From JAKZVK01 sp965248255 (GTDB lineage: Bacteria; Acidobacteriota; Terriglobia; Bryobacterales; UBA6623), in NCBI GenBank assembly GCA_965248255.1, contig CBDFIW010000004.1, positions 372,001 through 436,000 on the forward strand: DNA of 64,000 nt, written 5' to 3'. Positions 40,829 to 50,675 of this stretch are shown here, one piece after another. Both the position numbers and the translations under genes were made by a program. The notes beneath the pieces were generated by a model. The model was not told the origin of the DNA, made no database searches, and saw nothing but the letters and a program-made list of their open reading frames with translations. How positions within the stretch are numbered: position 1 is the stretch's first letter; each line of letters opens with the position of its first letter.

Positions 40829-42814
40829 TCAGCTTAGGCGGGCTCCGATGGGAGCATCCTCCAGGAAGCTCACGAGACGGGGCTTGCCGTCATCGCCCGT
40901 GGCAGCGACGATCATGCCGTCCGACACCAAGCCGCGAAGCTTGCGTGGCTGGAGGTTGGCGACGATGGCCACTTTGCGGCCCACGAGTGTGTCCGGATCG
41001 TAGGCTTCGGCGATGCCGGCGACGATGGAGCGCGGCTCGTCTTCCCCGATGTCCACGGTGAGGTGCAACAGCCGATCGGCCTTCTGGACCTTCTTGGCGG
41101 ACTTCACCTGCCCCACGCGCATCTCAACCTTGGCGAAGTCGTCGATCGCGATCTTGGGCGAGCCCTGCCCGTCGGCCTCCGCCTTAGCGGGTTCGGGGGC
41201 CGGTTTCGGTTCAGCGGCCGCGGTGGGTTGCTTCCCCATGATCTCGGCCTGCTCTTTGAGAGCTTCGTCCTCCAGTTGCTTCATCTTGTTGACCGACTCC
41301 CCCACATCCAGTCTGGGGAAAACCGCTTGGGCCGGGCCGATCTTGGCGCCCGGCGCCAGTTGGCCCCACTTGAGATCGTCGAGCCTAACATCCGCGAGTG
41401 CAGTCTCCAGTCCGAGTTGGCCCCAGATCGTTTCAGACGATTTGGGCATCACCGGATAGACCAGCGCTGTCACGATGCGCAGCACCTCGGCGGCGTTGTA
41501 GAGAACGGTGCGCAGCTTCTCTTGCGAGCTTTGGTCCTGCCCCTTCACCAATACCCACGGCTTATGCTCGACGATGTATTTGTCCGCCGCCCCGATGAGA
41601 GCCCATACGCTTTCCAGGCCGCGGGAGAACTCGAAGTTCTCGAAATGCTGCCTCGTGGCGGAGATCGTTTGCGCGGCGGGCCCCGACAGTTCGTCGTCGC
41701 CACTCGGTGGGGGGACTTCCCCGCCGAAGTAGCGATGAATCATCGAGAGCGTGCGGCTTGACAGGTTGCCGAGGCCGTTGGCGAGGTCGGCATTGTAGCG
41801 CTTGACTAAAGCCTCGGAGCTGAAATTGCCGTCCTGCCCAAAGACGATGTCGCGCAGCAAGTAGTACCGCAAGCCCTCGATGCCGACCACCTTGTCGATC
41901 GGCTTGGCCCGCACGATGTTGCCTTTCGACTTGCTCATCTTGTCGCCCTGGAAGATGAGCCAGCCGTGAGCGTAGATTTGCCTGGGCAAGGGCAGGCCGG
42001 CGGCCATCAAGAACGCCGGCCAGTACACGGCATGGAAGCGCAGGATCTCTTTGCCAACGAGGTGCACGTCGGCGGGCCAAAGCTTCTCCCACAACCGCCG
42101 CCGCTCGCCTTCTTCGCCATAGCCGATAGCGCTCATATAGGTCGTCAGCGCGTCGAACCAGACGTAGAAGACGTGCTTGGGATCGTTCGGCAGCGGGATG
42201 CCCCACTGGAGCTTCGAGCGGCTTACGGAGAGGTCCTTTAGGCCGCTCTCGACGAAGGAGAGAACCTCGTTTCGGCGCGTCTCGGGGCGGATGAAGTCCG
42301 GCTGCTCACGGTAGAGCTTCAGCAGCTTGTCTTGATACGCGGACAGCCGAAAAAAATAGTTCTCCTCGGTGATGGTGATGATCTTGTCCGGGTCGGCCTC
42401 GGCCGCTTCCTCGTCGGTGACGAAGGCTTCATCGGAAACGTGATACTTGCCCGTGTAGGAATCCTTGTAGATCGTCCCGTTCTCGAGGCAGCGGCTGAAG
42501 ATCTCCTGCACGGCCTTGGCATGCTTGGGGTCGGTGGTGCGGCGGAAAGAATCGTATTCGAATCCCAGCTCGTCCCACTCGCGGCGAAATGCCGCGGAGA
42601 CGCGGTCGGCGAACTGTTGGGATTCCCACCCCGCGCGCCGCGCCGCGCGCTCGACGTTGGTTCCGTGCTCGTCGGTGCCGGTTGTGAGATAGACCTCATC
42701 CCCCAACATGCGGCGGAAGCGCTTGACGGTGTCGGCGACCGCCGTGGTGTAGGCGTGGCCAATGTGCGGCGTGGCGTTGACGTAATAGATCGGAGTGGTC
42801 AGGTAGTACTTCAT
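40829..42814 (-). CDS. metG: Methionyl-tRNA synthetase
   Basis: A 661-residue class I aminoacyl-tRNA synthetase. The N-terminus reads YYLTTPIYYVNATPHIGHAY with the HIGH signature, and QGDKMSKSKGN is the KMSKS loop. The zinc-binding Cys set of the longer form is absent; the insertion reads YHVSDEAFVTDEEAAEADPD. The C-terminus carries a tRNA-binding (EMAP/Trbp111-like) domain (FAKVEMRVGQVKSAKKVQKA). It is followed by no gap problem: larC overlaps the start by four bases. Confidence 0.97.
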   Translation of the reverse strand: MKYYLTTPIYYVNATPHIGHAYTTAVADTVKRFRRMLGDEVYLTTGTDEHGTNVERAARRAGWESQQFADRVSAAFRREWDELGFEYDSFRRTTDPKHAKAVQEIFSRCLENGTIYKDSYTGKYHVSDEAFVTDEEAAEADPDKIITITEENYFFRLSAYQDKLLKLYREQPDFIRPETRRNEVLSFVESGLKDLSVSRSKLQWGIPLPNDPKHVFYVWFDALTTYMSAIGYGEEGERRRLWEKLWPADVHLVGKEILRFHAVYWPAFLMAAGLPLPRQIYAHGWLIFQGDKMSKSKGNIVRAKPIDKVVGIEGLRYYLLRDIVFGQDGNFSSEALVKRYNADLANGLGNLSSRTLSMIHRYFGGEVPPPSGDDELSGPAAQTISATRQHFENFEFSRGLESVWALIGAADKYIVEHKPWVLVKGQDQSSQEKLRTVLYNAAEVLRIVTALVYPVMPKSSETIWGQLGLETALADVRLDDLKWGQLAPGAKIGPAQAVFPRLDVGESVNKMKQLEDEALKEQAEIMGKQPTAAAEPKPAPEPAKAEADGQGSPKIAIDDFAKVEMRVGQVKSAKKVQKADRLLHLTVDIGEDEPRSIVAGIAEAYDPDTLVGRKVAIVANLQPRKLRGLVSDGMIVAATGDDGKPRLVSFLEDAPIGARLS

Positions 42815-44004
42815 TGCGGCTTGTCAGACTGGGGCTTGCCAAGCTGCAGATAGGCGAAGTTAGCCTGCTGCAGGACTTCCTTCAGGGGCACGTTGCGATC
42901 GAGCGCCAGCTTGCGGCAGTCCTCGTACTCCGGCGCGAAGTTGCGCACCGTGCCGTTCTCGCTGGCGACCTTAATACGCACCGGGCCGTAAGGTGTCTGG
43001 ACCGTGCGCCAGGTTCTTTCGAGGACGCGGCGTTCGGCGGCATACATGCGGACGCCGAGTGTCGTTGTCTCGGCGAACAGCATCTCGCTCAGCTCCTCGC
43101 GATGCTCCGGTTTGGCGAGCACCGAAACCAAGAAACCAGGCCGGTCTTTCTTCATGTAAACCGGTGCCAGCGTCACATCCAGCGCCCCTGCTTCGAGCAG
43201 CCGCTCGCGCACGAACCCGGCCAACTGCGGGCTCATGTCGTCGATATTGGCCTCGATCACGTAGACCTGAGTGGTCTCTTTGACCGAACTCGTCTCACCG
43301 ATCAGCACGCGCACCAAATTGGCTCTTCCCTCGAAGTCCCGGTCGCCGGCGCCGTAGCCGATGCTTGAAACCCTCATGGCCGGCATCGAGCCGAATTCCG
43401 CCGCCAAGGTCGTGACGATGGCCGCGCCCGTGGGGGTGGTCAGCTCCACCGCAGGACCCTCGGAATACGTAGGAACGCCTTCAACGAGCGCGGCGGTCGC
43501 CGGTGCGGGCACCGGCATCACCCCATGCGCGGCCTTGACGGTGCCGCTCCCTAGATTCAGCGGCGAGCAGTAAATTTTTTCTACCGCCAATTCATGGAAT
43601 CCGATGCAAGCCCCGACGATATCGACGATCGAGTCGAGGGCGCCCACCTCGTGGAAGTGAACCTTCTCGATGGGCACCTGGTGGATCGCCGCCTCCACCT
43701 CGCCCAGACGGCGAAAGATCCGGATGGCACGCTCTTTGACCTCGTCCGCCAGCGTGCTCGCGCCGATGATCTCTTCGATTCGGCTCAGCGACCGGTGGCT
43801 GTGGTCGTGCGCCACGTCGACGGTGAGATTCTTTCCTCCGATGCCGGCCCGGCTACACTTGTCGAACCGCAGCTCCACGCCGTCGAGCCCGAGCTTGGCG
43901 ATCTCTCGGCGAAGCGTTTCCTGGTCGACGCCGGCGTCCACGAGAGCGCCCAGCAACATGTCGCCGCTAATACCAGAAAAGCACTCCAGATACGCGACTT
44001 TCAT
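42811..44004 (-). CDS. larC: Nickel-pincer cofactor biosynthesis protein LarC
   Basis: A 397-residue LarC/DUF111 protein that inserts nickel into the pincer nucleotide cofactor in characterised systems. It begins MKVAYLECFSGISGDMLLGA, the family hallmark. A His/Asp-rich segment (AHDHSHRSLSRIEEI) and KVHFHEVGALDSIVDIVGA follow, then SIGYGAGDRDFEGRANLVRV. LarB and LarE are not in this window. It overlaps the metG start by four bases and probably shares its transcript. Confidence 0.93.
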   Translation of the reverse strand: MKVAYLECFSGISGDMLLGALVDAGVDQETLRREIAKLGLDGVELRFDKCSRAGIGGKNLTVDVAHDHSHRSLSRIEEIIGASTLADEVKERAIRIFRRLGEVEAAIHQVPIEKVHFHEVGALDSIVDIVGACIGFHELAVEKIYCSPLNLGSGTVKAAHGVMPVPAPATAALVEGVPTYSEGPAVELTTPTGAAIVTTLAAEFGSMPAMRVSSIGYGAGDRDFEGRANLVRVLIGETSSVKETTQVYVIEANIDDMSPQLAGFVRERLLEAGALDVTLAPVYMKKDRPGFLVSVLAKPEHREELSEMLFAETTTLGVRMYAAERRVLERTWRTVQTPYGPVRIKVASENGTVRNFAPEYEDCRKLALDRNVPLKEVLQQANFAYLQLGKPQSDKPQ

Positions 44005-44487
44005 GACCGTTGAGCGCTGAGGCGACCTGCCCCCTGTTCGGGCGAAAGTACTGAAAAACCAGGACTAATGCGACACGAACCAGCGGCAACCCGACGCTTC
44101 TATCGTAGCAGACCGTTGGGCTCACCCCGGGCGTGTCGATAGTGGGTCCGTTCAGAATTTGGTCATCCTGGAGATGTCAATCGGCCACCGGAATGGCGGA
44201 AGCCGGTGAAGAAAGGACGCTGGCAACGCCCTGGACTGGAGTGAGTCGCTGGGGGAGTCATTCTACCGCCCTGACGAGACCACGTTGCGCTTAGGTTTCC
44301 AGTGGGCAGGGCCGTTTGATCGACTAGTCCCCTTTGCGCTAGTCTAGGTCTTGACTGGACTCTAGGTCACGTCCACCGCAGCCGGGTTCCGGTTCGGATT
44401 CACTCCCCGCCTGTCGGCAATGACGGTAGAGTGATGTCGGGAATCGTACTGAACTGGATCATCGGTTAGGTAGGCACCCCGGGCTCA
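44005..44487. other. Intergenic, about 480 bp, nothing recognised
   Basis: No gene, RNA or recognised repeat is supported. The divergent larC and radical SAM genes start on either side, so promoters for both must lie here, but I see no clear -35/-10 pair. Confidence 0.5.
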
Positions 44488-45516
44488 ATGAAGAGACTCC
44501 GCCGAAAAGCCCTCTCGTTGCACCGCAAGCTGCGGGAGATGAGGATGATCCTACGCGGCCTGAGGGATACGGATCACCCGGTTCTAGTTCACCTCATCCC
44601 CATCCGACGCTGCAACCTGGCGTGCACGTACTGCAACGAGTTCGACGACTACTCCGCGCCTGTACCGATCGACGAACTGTCGCGTCGGGTGGATTGTTTG
44701 GCCAGTCTCGGGACCAGCATCATCACGATTAGCGGCGGAGAGCCCCTGCTCCATCCTGAACTCGATGACTTGATTCGCCGCATGAGGCGCCACCGGATCA
44801 TCGCCAGCTTGATCACTAATGGTTACTTGCTCACCGCGGACCGCATCGAGAAGCTCAACGCGGCCGGCCTCGAGTATTTGCAGATCAGCATCGACAACAT
44901 CCAACCCGACGACACGTCCAAAAAGAGCCTCAAAGTGCTCGACAGGAAGCTCGAGTTGCTAGCTGAGCACGCCGAGTTCGAGGTGAACATCAACTCGGTG
45001 ATCGGGGGTGGCGTTGCCGATCCCGACGACGCGTATCGCATTGCACGGCGCGCGCGATCGCTTGGCTTCACAAGTACGGTCGGCATCATTCACGACTCGC
45101 ACGGGCAGCTCAGGGCTCTCAGCGACCGCGAACAAACGATCTATCGCAACATCAAGGCCCTGGGCCGGCGTTCCTACAGCCGCCTGGCCGGTTTCCAGGA
45201 CAATATCGTCCTCGGCAAACCGAACGAGTGGCGCTGCCGCGCGGGCGCACGCTATCTCTACGTCTGCGAGGACGGCCTGGTGCACTACTGCTCCCAGCAG
45301 CGCGGCGCCCCTGGCATCCCGGTCGAGGATTACACTGCTACGCACATCCGCCAAGCCTACAGGAGCCGTAAGGACTGTGCTCCGCTCTGCACCATCTCGT
45401 GCGTGCACAAGGTGGCGGCCGTGGACTCCTGGCGCGATCCCCAAACGATCAAGTCGCCGGTAAAGGCTCCCCCGATGGAACCGGAGCCGCTGGTCCAACT
45501 GCAAATCGCCGATTAG
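44488..45516 (+). CDS. Radical SAM protein
   Basis: A 342-residue radical S-adenosylmethionine enzyme. The Cys motif CNLACTYCNE (C-x3-C-x2-C) lies at about residues 43-50. GGEPLLHPELDDLI follows as the SAM-binding region and LITNGYLLTADRIEKL as the next strand. Additional Cys residues near the C-terminus (CRAG, CSQQ, CAPLCTISC) may hold a second cluster. The substrate is unknown; general features resemble HpnH-like or heme-D1-type members only loosely. It is a single gene followed by an IS630 copy. Confidence 0.85.
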   Translation: MKRLRRKALSLHRKLREMRMILRGLRDTDHPVLVHLIPIRRCNLACTYCNEFDDYSAPVPIDELSRRVDCLASLGTSIITISGGEPLLHPELDDLIRRMRRHRIIASLITNGYLLTADRIEKLNAAGLEYLQISIDNIQPDDTSKKSLKVLDRKLELLAEHAEFEVNINSVIGGGVADPDDAYRIARRARSLGFTSTVGIIHDSHGQLRALSDREQTIYRNIKALGRRSYSRLAGFQDNIVLGKPNEWRCRAGARYLYVCEDGLVHYCSQQRGAPGIPVEDYTATHIRQAYRSRKDCAPLCTISCVHKVAAVDSWRDPQTIKSPVKAPPMEPEPLVQLQIAD

Positions 45517-45742
45517 CCCTCGACGGGTCTCACTCCCAAATCCTACAAATAGGGCAGCAGCGGCTGGCCGGCGATGGGCGAATGTCCTACGCTGGGCGGC
45601 TCACGCCCCTAGTTGTTTCGTGCATGGCGGGCCCGGTTTTCAATACCGAGTGCGTTCCTGCCCTGGTGCCCACACTAGTTTGACCAAGCGCACCGTAGTA
45701 CCCGAGTCCTATTTTTAGCGCGACCTGCACTAGCCTCACCTA

Positions 45743-46836
45743 TTGAATCCCGCAAATTATTATGACACTTTTTGACAGTGTGGAGCATCTATATATGTAT
45801 GGGCAACCCCAAAGGTGTGAAGCGGGATTTCAAGGCGCTGGAGAAGCGCCGTTTCGAAGCGATGCGGCTGCTCCACCAAGGCCACAATCAGTCCGAGACG
45901 GCGAGACGGCTGAACGTCGCTCGCCAAACCGTCAGTGAGTGGCGGCGGCAATACCGCGAGCAGGGTGCGGCCGGACTCCGCCAGGCCGGGCGCGCCGGAC
46001 GCAAGCCGCTCCTCGATGCCGCACAACGCGAACGCCTGACGTCGCTGCTGCTGGAAGGCCCGGAAGCCCACGGCTTCCCAACGCCCCTGTGGAGCTGTCC
46101 GCGGGTGGCTCGGCTGACCGGAGACGAGTTCGGGGTCGCATACCACGCAGGCCACGTCTGGAAGATCCTGCGAGCGCTCGACTGGAGCCCGCAACGCCCG
46201 GCCGGAAAGGCGCGCGAGCGCAACGAAGAGCGGATCCGCACCTGGAAGCGCAAGACCTGGAAGCGCATTAAAAAAAAGCCCAAAACGAAGGCCGTACGCT
46301 CGTCTTCATCGACGAAAGCGGATTGAGTCAGAAGCCGCATCGCTGCCGCACCTGGGCGCCACGTGGCCAAACACCGGTGCTGCAGTTTAACTTCAACTGG
46401 GAGAAGCTTTCCGTCTCGGCGGGGCTGACGCTGCGTAACTTCTACTTCCGGCTCTATCCCGGTGCGATCGGCAAAGAGCAAGTGATCGACTTTCTCAAGG
46501 CGTTGGTACGTCATATCGATCGCCCGCTGCTGATCGTCTGGGATCGGCTGCCGGCGCACCGTAGCCGCCTGGTGCAAGAGTTCATCGAACTCTCCGAAGG
46601 CCACATCGCAACCGAGTACTTGCCACCCTATGCGCCGGAGTTGAATCCGGTGGAATACATCTGGGCTTACTGGAAGCAGCACGAGTTGCCGAACGTCTGT
46701 CCGAAAGACTACGGCGAGCTGAACGAGCGGGCCCGCAAGGCACTCCGCCGCATGTACCGCAAACCGCGTTTGATCACGGCCTTCTGGAAACAGTCTTCTC
46801 TTTGTTTTGACTGACTCTATATTATGCGGGAGTCAA
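45743..46836 (+). mobile_element. IS630-family insertion sequence, copy 2
   Basis: A 1094-bp element flanked by TA at 45741-45742 and 46837-46838 with the same inverted repeat ends as copy 1 at 1797-2890. The two copies differ by eye at two C/T positions. This copy is in an intergenic position between the radical SAM gene and the pilin gene, so it broke no recognisable gene. Confidence 0.93.
45799..46814 (+). CDS. IS630-family transposase, frameshift type, copy 2
   Basis: The same two overlapping frames as in copy 1, with the run of eight A at 46270-46277 as the -1 slippery site and the FIDESG catalytic Asp in the overlap. Changes from copy 1 are Ala to Val in HAGHVWKILRAL and Thr to Ile in KEQVIDFLKAL. 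Catalytic residues are unchanged, so it could be active. Confidence 0.88.
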
Positions 46837-46990
46837 TAATGTATAGACCCCTCCTTAGAAAGGTACTCATGCTCCATTGGCAGACTGGGCAAGTTGCCGC
46901 ATGATGAACAACGTAGAACGTGGCTCACTTCCGGAATAAGTTTTCCTCTGCCACATGTTCAACGAACCACAATCATCTGAGGAGAAAAAC

Positions 46991-47179
46991 ATGAACAAAC
47001 TGTACAGTTTCATCATCAGGCTCTCACAAGACGATAGAGCCCAGGATATGGTCGAGTATTCGTTGCTGGCCGGCTTCATCGCCGTTGCCGCGGGCGCAGT
47101 TCTGCCGGGCATTTCTACCAGCATCAGCACGATCTTCAGCAAGATGGCCAGCGTCACCGACGCCGCGTCCAAAACGTAA
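46991..47179 (+). CDS. Flp/Fap-type pilin
   Basis: A 62-residue pilin precursor. The ATG at 46991 is chosen because GGAG lies about 6 bases upstream and MNKLYSFIIRLSQDDRAQ is followed by DMVEYSLLAGFIAVAAGA, the hydrophobic class IVb pilin core with the Glu five residues into the mature helix. No prepilin peptidase or tad assembly gene is in this window, so it may be an orphan or far from its cluster. A Rho-independent terminator follows. Confidence 0.85.
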   Translation: MNKLYSFIIRLSQDDRAQDMVEYSLLAGFIAVAAGAVLPGISTSISTIFSKMASVTDAASKT

Positions 47180-47206
47180 GTTCGACCGAAACATTCCTTC
47201 GAGCGA

Positions 47207-47244
47207 AGCCGGAGTACAACCCCACGGTTGTGCTCCGGCTTTTT
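47207..47244 (+). terminator. Rho-independent terminator after the pilin gene
   Basis: A 15-bp stem (AGCCGGAGTACAACC with GGTTGTGCTCCGGCT, one U-G wobble) with loop CCAC is followed by a T-run of about four to five. It starts about 27 bases after the pilin stop. Confidence 0.85.
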
Positions 47245-47448
47245 GCTTTCCCGCGGACGTTGGCGGAACCACTTCAGGGCGGCAGGACAGATAGCGGGTT
47301 GAATGGGATGAACGAGGGGCAAGGTCCTGATGGCTTGGCGCCGCAAGCCGGTTCCTATGAGGTGCTCGAGCAGAATCTTGATCGCAGGCGAGCCCGGGGT
47401 CCTGAGCTGTGTCTTCCCGCGGGCGAATTGCGCCCGGCATTGACAAGG

Positions 47449-47787
47449 CTATGCCGACTCCGCCGCCCCTGCGGCTTCAAGTTCCTTTAGGTGCTGCTCC
47501 CACTCCCGACGGCGGCGTTGACGCTCAGCCTGAACGAGGTCTCTAGCATTCTCGAAGCTTGCGTACTTCCGGCGGCCTTTCAGAATGTTGCACGTTCGGC
47601 AGGCCGTCACCAAATTCGTGGGGGCCTTGGTGCCCCCCTCAGCGCGAGGGACCACGAAGTCCACACTCATCATCAGAGCATTATCGAAACTTTGGGTTCC
47701 ATCGAGCCCACAATAGTGGCAGCGAAAGCGGTCGCGCTTCAATATCGCCAGGGCCTCATCGTACGTGAGCGGCTCTTCCTTGGGCAT
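47449..47787 (-). CDS. HNH-endonuclease-like protein with His replaced by Phe
   Basis: A 112-residue protein. The core has CHYCGLDG (zinc Cys pair), VDFVVPRAEGG, NLVTACRTCNILKGRR (second pair and Asn/His-equivalent). In standard HNH proteins the first residue of the nuclease core is DH; here it is DF at residues 43-44, so the His normally needed for catalysis is absent. The long C-terminal helix is rich in Arg/Glu. It may be a non-catalytic DNA-binding relative or a variant with a shifted residue. Confidence 0.75.
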   Translation of the reverse strand: MPKEEPLTYDEALAILKRDRFRCHYCGLDGTQSFDNALMMSVDFVVPRAEGGTKAPTNLVTACRTCNILKGRRKYASFENARDLVQAERQRRRREWEQHLKELEAAGAAESA

Positions 47788-47893
47788 ACGTTAGCCTCCC
47801 ATTCCTATTCCTCGAGGAACCCCAAGGCGCCTGCGAGGCAGCCGGCACGCATCCGCCCCCAGGGGTGTCTGACACTCTGTTCCATCCGAAGCG

Positions 47894-49036
47894 TTACCTC
47901 CATTCTCTCAGGGGGCTTGCGCCGCCGTAACAGTACGGCTCGACGCGCTCCTCAACACTCTCCTTCGGAGACAACGAAAAATAAACGAACAATAGGACGA
48001 CAGCCCCCAGCCCAATAAAGGCCAGCAGAAGGAGCACTTGTTGCGGGGCTTGAAGCTCCGTTAAAGCCTCGGAGGAGCGCTGTGCCACAAGCACAGCCCA
48101 ATCCAAGCTCTGAAAATCCTCCTTAAGCCCGGTGTCAGCGTAGCCGATCAATGTGTCACCTTCACCGGATAGATTCGCAATGAGATAGCCGGCAGAACTC
48201 CCTCGGAATGCCGGCACGGCGTCCACAACGGCGGAGAACTCCTGCGACCGGACGTCCATGGACAAGCCGCGGCCTTCCGAAGTACTGATGATGGTGCCGT
48301 CCCCCTTGACAAGCATCACCCTCCCCGTCGGACCGATCTGAGTTCGCCTGAGGGCGGGAAACAGGCTGGTGACCTCGATCAGGGCATCCAGTGTGCCGAG
48401 AAACTCAGCCGTGCCGTCCGCCACCACAGGCACTCCGATTCCGATATAGTTGTGCTTGCTGGCCTCGTCGTAAAGGATATCGGTCAAGCTGATGGCGCCG
48501 CGGCCTTCAGCGTAGATGTTTTGCCAGTACTCTTCATCCGCTTGCAAATAGTCCAACGTCTTGTGGCTTGCGGCAATCGTCGCACCCCTTTCGTCGGTGA
48601 CGGTGATCCTGAGGAACTTGGGATCGATCAACAGCTTGCGGCGCAGCGCGCGAGACGTCGGTGACGCCAGGATTCCACGGACCAATGGCTCGCCCCCCAG
48701 CTGGTTCCAAGTCGTCTCTCTCTGATCGATCCTGGCGTTGATCTGCGACTCACTCAAGCCACCATACGCCCGGTTAGCTGCCGCAACTCCGTCCACCACC
48801 GCTGAGTCCGAGGCCATCAGCGCGGTCTCAACCACCTGGGCTCGGATGAACTGAGCGACCTCGTCGGCGGTGGCCTGCGCGTTGGTGGCAAACTGCCGGC
48901 CAATGGTTTCCTGCAAATGACGACCACTCTGACTGATTTGATAAAGCGTAATCAGGCTGATCGGAACTATCGTTACCACGGCTCCGATGAGCAGTTTGCG
49001 GAAGGAAATACGGAACTCAAAGCGCTCTTGCGGCAC
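47894..49036 (-). CDS. Cache-domain membrane sensor without a visible output domain
   Basis: A 380-residue inner-membrane protein. A helix at about residues 15-33 (LLIGAVVTIVPISLITLYQI) is followed by a periplasmic sensor domain of about 300 residues with PDC/Cache-like features (VTDERGATIAASHKT, WQNIYAEGRGAISLTDILYD, IGPTGRVMLVKGDGTIIS). A second helix (VLLLLAFIGLGAVVLLFVYF) ends about 30 residues before the C-terminus. No HAMP, kinase, MCP or cyclase domain follows, which is unusual. The sensor may act by interaction with a separate partner. It is next to a CBS gene on the same strand. Confidence 0.78.
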   Translation of the reverse strand: MPQERFEFRISFRKLLIGAVVTIVPISLITLYQISQSGRHLQETIGRQFATNAQATADEVAQFIRAQVVETALMASDSAVVDGVAAANRAYGGLSESQINARIDQRETTWNQLGGEPLVRGILASPTSRALRRKLLIDPKFLRITVTDERGATIAASHKTLDYLQADEEYWQNIYAEGRGAISLTDILYDEASKHNYIGIGVPVVADGTAEFLGTLDALIEVTSLFPALRRTQIGPTGRVMLVKGDGTIISTSEGRGLSMDVRSQEFSAVVDAVPAFRGSSAGYLIANLSGEGDTLIGYADTGLKEDFQSLDWAVLVAQRSSEALTELQAPQQVLLLLAFIGLGAVVLLFVYFSLSPKESVEERVEPYCYGGASPLREWR

Positions 49037-49186
49037 CGGGCAACCTCCTTCGCTACACAGACAGGTGGGCCACTAGTATAGCTTAGACCGGCACAGAAGT
49101 CCAAGCGTAGGGAAGACAGGCGACGGGCGAGTCCCCTCGGCAATCTTGGCTGCCAAGGACCTCGAAGATGGTCGCATAGCTCTGGA

Positions 49187-49640
49187 TCATCCACTAGGGT
49201 ATTTACCAGTAATGTAGTCCTCAAGCTGATGGATCGTGCGGTCCTGAGCCGTAATGATCCAGTGGACGAGGTCGCCAACCGACACCACTCCGACAACCCT
49301 GCCCCCCCTCCACGACCGGCAGGTGGCGGCAGCGCTTGTCCGTCATGCGTTGCATGCACTCATCTACCGTGGTCTTCAGGTTCACCGTGACGGCCGGGCT
49401 GGACATGATCTCATGGACCTTCATTTCTTTGGAGGAACGCCCGTCGAGGATCACCTTGCGCGCGTAGTCGCGCTCGGAAATAATCCCGACAAGATCGGTC
49501 CCGTCCATGACGACAAGAGCTCCAATACCGTCATCAGCCATCTTCCCTAAAGCCCCGTAGACCGTCAGGTGAGGGGTGATGGAGTACACCTGCGATCCCT
49601 TCAGCTTGAGAATGAGCTCGACTCGGTCGAGGAGTTTCAC
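49187..49640 (-). pseudogene. Two-CBS-domain protein, one-base frameshift near the end
   Basis: A CBS-pair protein of about 150 residues when corrected. The first CBS motif includes GIGALVVMDGTDLVGIISERD and the second begins EIMSSPAVTVNLKTTVDECM. At 49302-49308 a run of seven G on the coding strand (one more than needed) changes frame after HLPVVEGG. In the next frame VVGVVSVGDLVHWIITAQD then IHQLEDYITG continues to a stop at 49187, which completes the second CBS domain and the usual short tail. The indel is probably a homopolymer error or a phase-variable tract. Confidence 0.82.
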
Positions 49641-50675
49641 TGCGGATCCCTTCGGATGAGACTACGATAACGGCGGAAAGCATTGTAGCATGGCGCCTTC
49701 GGCCGCTTTAGCGTACTCTCGGGCGGGTTTATTCGGGCGCAAGTTGCACCATCGCCGGTCTCTCGGCGGCTCAGGTCAACCAGTTCATCGTAGATACGGT
49801 CCGGGAAGTGGCTGTGCGGCGGTCACCCGATTGTCATCGACGAGGTGATAGCCCCCAACCGCTCTTGGCAGGGGATGAGCGAGTCCGCGGTCGCGGACCG
49901 GGTCCAACGGGCCGAGGAGTCCTGGAACGCCGCGCGGCCGGGGAACCGCTCGATGAGGCCCATCCCGAGCATCCGCCGACGGGGCCTTCGGCGCAGGAAT
50001 GAGGGGCTATGAAAAAAAGAACAAATGCCTTGACACCGATCGCCGGCGGGTGTATAAGGATACTGGCATCGAGAATACTTCGGTGACTATCGCTACGGCG
50101 AAAATAGGCATAGGAAGGAGGCTACCATCGAACCACCGGTCGGAAAAGGGCGGTCACGCGATAAAGAACCGATCTAACTGTAACGCCGCAGGAAACCGCA
50201 CGACGTAGGTAACTGACAGAGACAGCAAGTCTTATGCGCCATAAGCGCAGGCATGGGACTCAAAGTCCGGGTGATGTCAGTGAGAGGTCGGCTGAAGCGT
50301 GATCGCCCATTCTCTTTCTCCGCAGGAAAATGCACTCCTTGTCTCTTGTTTTATCTTTCCGAGGCCGTAGCTTCTTATTTCTCCCGTTCCGGGTTTCCGC
50401 AAGTCTTAGTGGGATAGCCACCCTGGTTTCCTTACCTTTGCGGGGTACCTCTGTCTCGGGCGTCGATGACTACATCGGTACGCTGTCGCCCTGCCGAGTC
50501 TCGCAGCGTTTCGGTTCCCGGTTACTTGCGCTGTGGGCTATTCTCCCCCCTGCCCGCTGGGGCTCGGATCCCGCCGTGCGCAACTGGACCCCACACGCAC
50601 ATCCGGGGCCGGCTCACGAACCGCACCGGACCTTGTTACTATCGCGATTGGGGTGACTCTTGCGATTGGGCTGGA
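49641..50675. other. Non-coding stretch of about 1 kb with a strong promoter and hairpins
   Basis: No convincing CDS is present. A near-consensus promoter lies at 50030-50058. Downstream, two perfect stems, CTTATG-CGC-CATAAG and GGACT-CAA-AGTCC, occur at 50231-50268. From about 50320 the sequence is less structured by eye. The region may encode a structured RNA. It may instead be leftover from an eroded mobile element. Confidence 0.45.
50030..50058 (+). promoter_or_regulatory. Near-consensus sigma-70 promoter
   Basis: TTGACA at 50030-50035 and TATAAG at 50053-50058 are separated by exactly 17 bases. The -35 is a full match and the -10 differs from TATAAT at one base. No protein-coding frame starts within the next 600 bases, so the likely product is an RNA. 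Confidence 0.6.

Noticed and set aside
44380..44410. A possible tRNA T-arm (GGTTCGGATTC).
   Set aside because: No matching acceptor, anticodon or D-arm can be folded around it.
50140..50220. A c-di-GMP riboswitch-like GGTCACGCG region.
   Set aside because: Only a short part fits; the conserved GCAAAGCC and tetraloop-receptor parts are not seen.
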